A program made the position numbers and the translations under genes. From Caulobacter segnis (GTDB taxonomy: Bacteria; Pseudomonadota; Alphaproteobacteria; Caulobacterales; Caulobacteraceae), in assembly GCF_003243465.1 (NCBI RefSeq), contig NZ_QFQZ01000129.1:1-7695 (forward strand): a stretch of 7,695 bases of DNA. The letters run 5' to 3'. This document shows positions 6,359 through 7,695 of this stretch, in pieces (the first letter of the stretch is position 1; each line of letters begins with the position of its first letter). Below the pieces are notes generated by a model. It saw nothing but the letters and a program-made list of their open reading frames with translations, ran no database searches and was not told the origin of the DNA.

Positions 6359-7573
6359 TCAGCCTCGCCGCAGGGGCAGAACCTCGACCACCTCGCCGGC
6401 CTGGGCCGCCGGCGCGCCGGGCCTGCGGCGCAGCAGCGCGTCGGCTTGCGAGAAGACGCCGATCAGCGACGAATCCTGGTCCGGAAAGGCCTGGGCGGTC
6501 AGTCGTCCCTCGGCGTCGACGGCGAGGCGCGCGCGCATCCAGTGCTCGCGCGGGCCTGTCGCCGCCAGGGGAGCGAGGAGGCGGGCGGGGCTCAGCCGGA
6601 CCTCGGGGTCGGCGCCGGTCAGGGCGGCCAGCAGCGGGCGCAGGAACAGCTCGGCGCAGACCAGGGCCGAGGCCGGATTGCCCGGCAGGCCCAGCACCCG
6701 GCGGCCGTCTCCGAGCGTTCCGAACCAGGTCGGCCTGCCGGGGCGCAGGGCGACGGTCTCGACCGTCAGGGCCAGGCCCAAGGTCCGCAGGGCCGGCTTG
6801 ACCAGGTCGTGGTCGCCGACCGAGGCGCCGCCGATGGTGACGATCAGGTCGGCCTCCACGGGCGTCACGGCGGCGGCGATGGCGGCGGCGTCGTCGCCTT
6901 GAGCCTTGAGCCGGACGGCCTCGCCGCCCCAGGCGCCGATCAGGCCGGCCAGGCTGAACGAGCCGCTCTCGAAGATCTGGTCGGGGCGCGGGGACGCGCC
7001 GGGCGCGACCAGCTCGTCGCCTGTGGCCAGGATCGCCACGCGGGGGCGGCGGGCGACGGGGACCTTGGCCAGACCCGCCGAGGCGGCCAGCGACAGCCGC
7101 CAGGGATCGACCACCACGCCCTCGGCCAGCAGGACGTCGCCGGCCTGGAAGTCGCCGCCGGCGGCGCGAATGTTGGCCCTGGGGCTTTCGCCGGCCTCGA
7201 AGCGGATTGTCTCGCCGTCGCGGACGGCCTCCTCCTGGATCACGACGAGGTCCGCGCCGGTTGGGACCGGGGCGCCGGTGAAGATGCGCACGGCCTCGCC
7301 GGCCTGGACGGCGCGGGGGAAGGCCTTGCCGGCGGCGCTCTCGCCGGCGATGGCGAAGGCGGCGCCCGGGGCGTAGTCCGCCCGCCGGATCGCCCAGCCG
7401 TCCATGGCCGAGGCGTCGAACGGCGGCTGGGCGCGGTCGGCGATCACGGGGGCGGCGAGGACGCGGCCGAGGCTGTTTTCGAGGGGAGCGCTCTCGACGC
7501 CAAGGCGGCTCGCGCCGGCCAGGATGCGGGCGCGGGCGTCTTCGACGGTGAGGTTTCGGAGGGAGGAAGTCAT
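6359..7573 (-). CDS. moeA: Molybdopterin molybdotransferase MoeA
   Basis: MoeA inserts molybdate into adenylylated molybdopterin, the last general step of molybdenum cofactor synthesis in the cytoplasm. The 404-residue product has normal length. Visible motifs in order are DASAMDGWA (53-61), IFTGAPVPTGAD (97-108), the middle-domain start RPRVAILATGDEL (176-188), GGASVGDHD (248-256), RPGRP (277-281) and GLPGNPAS (295-302), followed by a C-terminal beta domain ending VVEVLPLRRG. All expected conserved acidic residues around MDG, GDEL and GDHD are present, so it looks intact. I chose the ATG at 7573, which gives MTSSLRNLTVEDAR. An in-frame GTG further upstream (7666) would add 31 residues with no family character and would run into the mobile-element terminus. 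There is no strong Shine-Dalgarno (only GTGGG), and a TATAGT box sits 6 bases before the ATG. Confidence 0.95.
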   Translation of the reverse strand: MTSSLRNLTVEDARARILAGASRLGVESAPLENSLGRVLAAPVIADRAQPPFDASAMDGWAIRRADYAPGAAFAIAGESAAGKAFPRAVQAGEAVRIFTGAPVPTGADLVVIQEEAVRDGETIRFEAGESPRANIRAAGGDFQAGDVLLAEGVVVDPWRLSLAASAGLAKVPVARRPRVAILATGDELVAPGASPRPDQIFESGSFSLAGLIGAWGGEAVRLKAQGDDAAAIAAAVTPVEADLIVTIGGASVGDHDLVKPALRTLGLALTVETVALRPGRPTWFGTLGDGRRVLGLPGNPASALVCAELFLRPLLAALTGADPEVRLSPARLLAPLAATGPREHWMRARLAVDAEGRLTAQAFPDQDSSLIGVFSQADALLRRRPGAPAAQAGEVVEVLPLRRG

Positions 7574-7587
7574 CGACCCACTATAGC
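7574..7587 (-). promoter_or_regulatory. Candidate -10 element placing the moeA start at its own ATG
   Basis: On the minus strand GCTATAGT (7587 to 7580) is followed by six bases and then the moeA ATG. It partly fits the Caulobacter housekeeping -10 (GCTANAWC, recalled from the literature). RNA would then begin at or within a base or two of the A of ATG, giving a leaderless mRNA. A clear -35 is not visible at the right distance, so the call is tentative. Confidence 0.35.
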
Positions 7588-7616
7588 CAAGCGCAACGGA
7601 AACCCTCTCTCTTTGA

Positions 7617-7695
7617 TGTTCAGACCGGGGACATCCGTGACAGGTGTTCGGAGACATCCGTGACACATTTTCCGATCTCGAAGGGAGGTCGGAGA
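7617..7695 (+). mobile_element. Probable left terminus of an insertion sequence (IS481-like), partial
   Basis: The 13-base word GACATCCGTGACA occurs twice as a direct repeat, at 7630-7642 and 7653-7665, 23 bases apart. It follows TGTTCAG, a plausible TG-initiated end at 7617. Repeated GACA-type words at a TG-beginning terminus are typical of several IS481-family ends, where they act as transposase-binding sites; the family call is from memory and unverified. The last bases (AAGGGAGG at 7681-7688, then TCGGAGA) look like a strong ribosome site a few bases before a start codon, so a plus-strand transposase probably starts at or just after position 7695. No transposase coding sequence is inside the window. 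The exact outer boundary is uncertain by several bases, and no target duplication can be tested with only one end visible. Confidence 0.55.

Noticed and set aside
6446..7663. 405-codon plus-strand open frame opposite moeA
   Set aside because: Same low-complexity G/A/D/Q composition; the minus-strand frame carries all MoeA motifs.
7574..7666. N-terminal extension of MoeA from a GTG at 7666
   Set aside because: The extra 31 residues look unlike MoeA and would be encoded by the putative mobile-element terminus; the ATG at 7573 fits the family start.

Overview
The window is a GC-rich stretch (hand counts of sample 60-base lines give about 65-77% G+C in most genes) with five complete, well-packed protein genes and no RNA gene or CRISPR that I can see. 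The protein sequences, the very high GC and the intergenic palindromes point to an alphaproteobacterium, most likely Caulobacter or a close relative. That assignment is inference, since no rRNA or species-specific marker is present.

Layout from left to right. Positions 1-175 are non-coding and hold a short inverted repeat and a larger palindromic repeat just downstream of ilvD. Positions 176-2029 (minus) encode IlvD, dihydroxy-acid dehydratase of branched-chain amino acid synthesis. A 98-base AT-enriched divergent promoter region separates it from a LysR-type regulator (2128-3024, plus). The regulator converges on a serine beta-lactamase/esterase-family hydrolase (3033-4277, minus), leaving only 8 bases between the stop codons. 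A membrane-anchored nucleotide-sugar 4,6-dehydratase/epimerase follows (4383-6272, minus), and then the molybdopterin molybdotransferase gene moeA (6359-7573, minus). From about 7617 to the right edge the sequence looks like the left terminus of an insertion sequence, probably IS481-like, with its transposase starting just outside the window.

The genes do not form one obvious pathway. moeA (molybdenum cofactor), the dehydratase (cell-surface polysaccharide) and the hydrolase (exported enzyme) share a strand with gaps of 85-105 bases, so read-through is possible, but their functions are unrelated. ilvD and the LysR gene form a classic divergent pair, which makes ilvD a candidate target of the regulator.

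I see no convincing new multi-gene system. The points most worth a second look are the insertion-sequence end next to moeA, a possibly leaderless moeA, a strongly structured moeA-dehydratase spacer, the overlapping palindromes downstream of ilvD, and the lower GC of the hydrolase gene.
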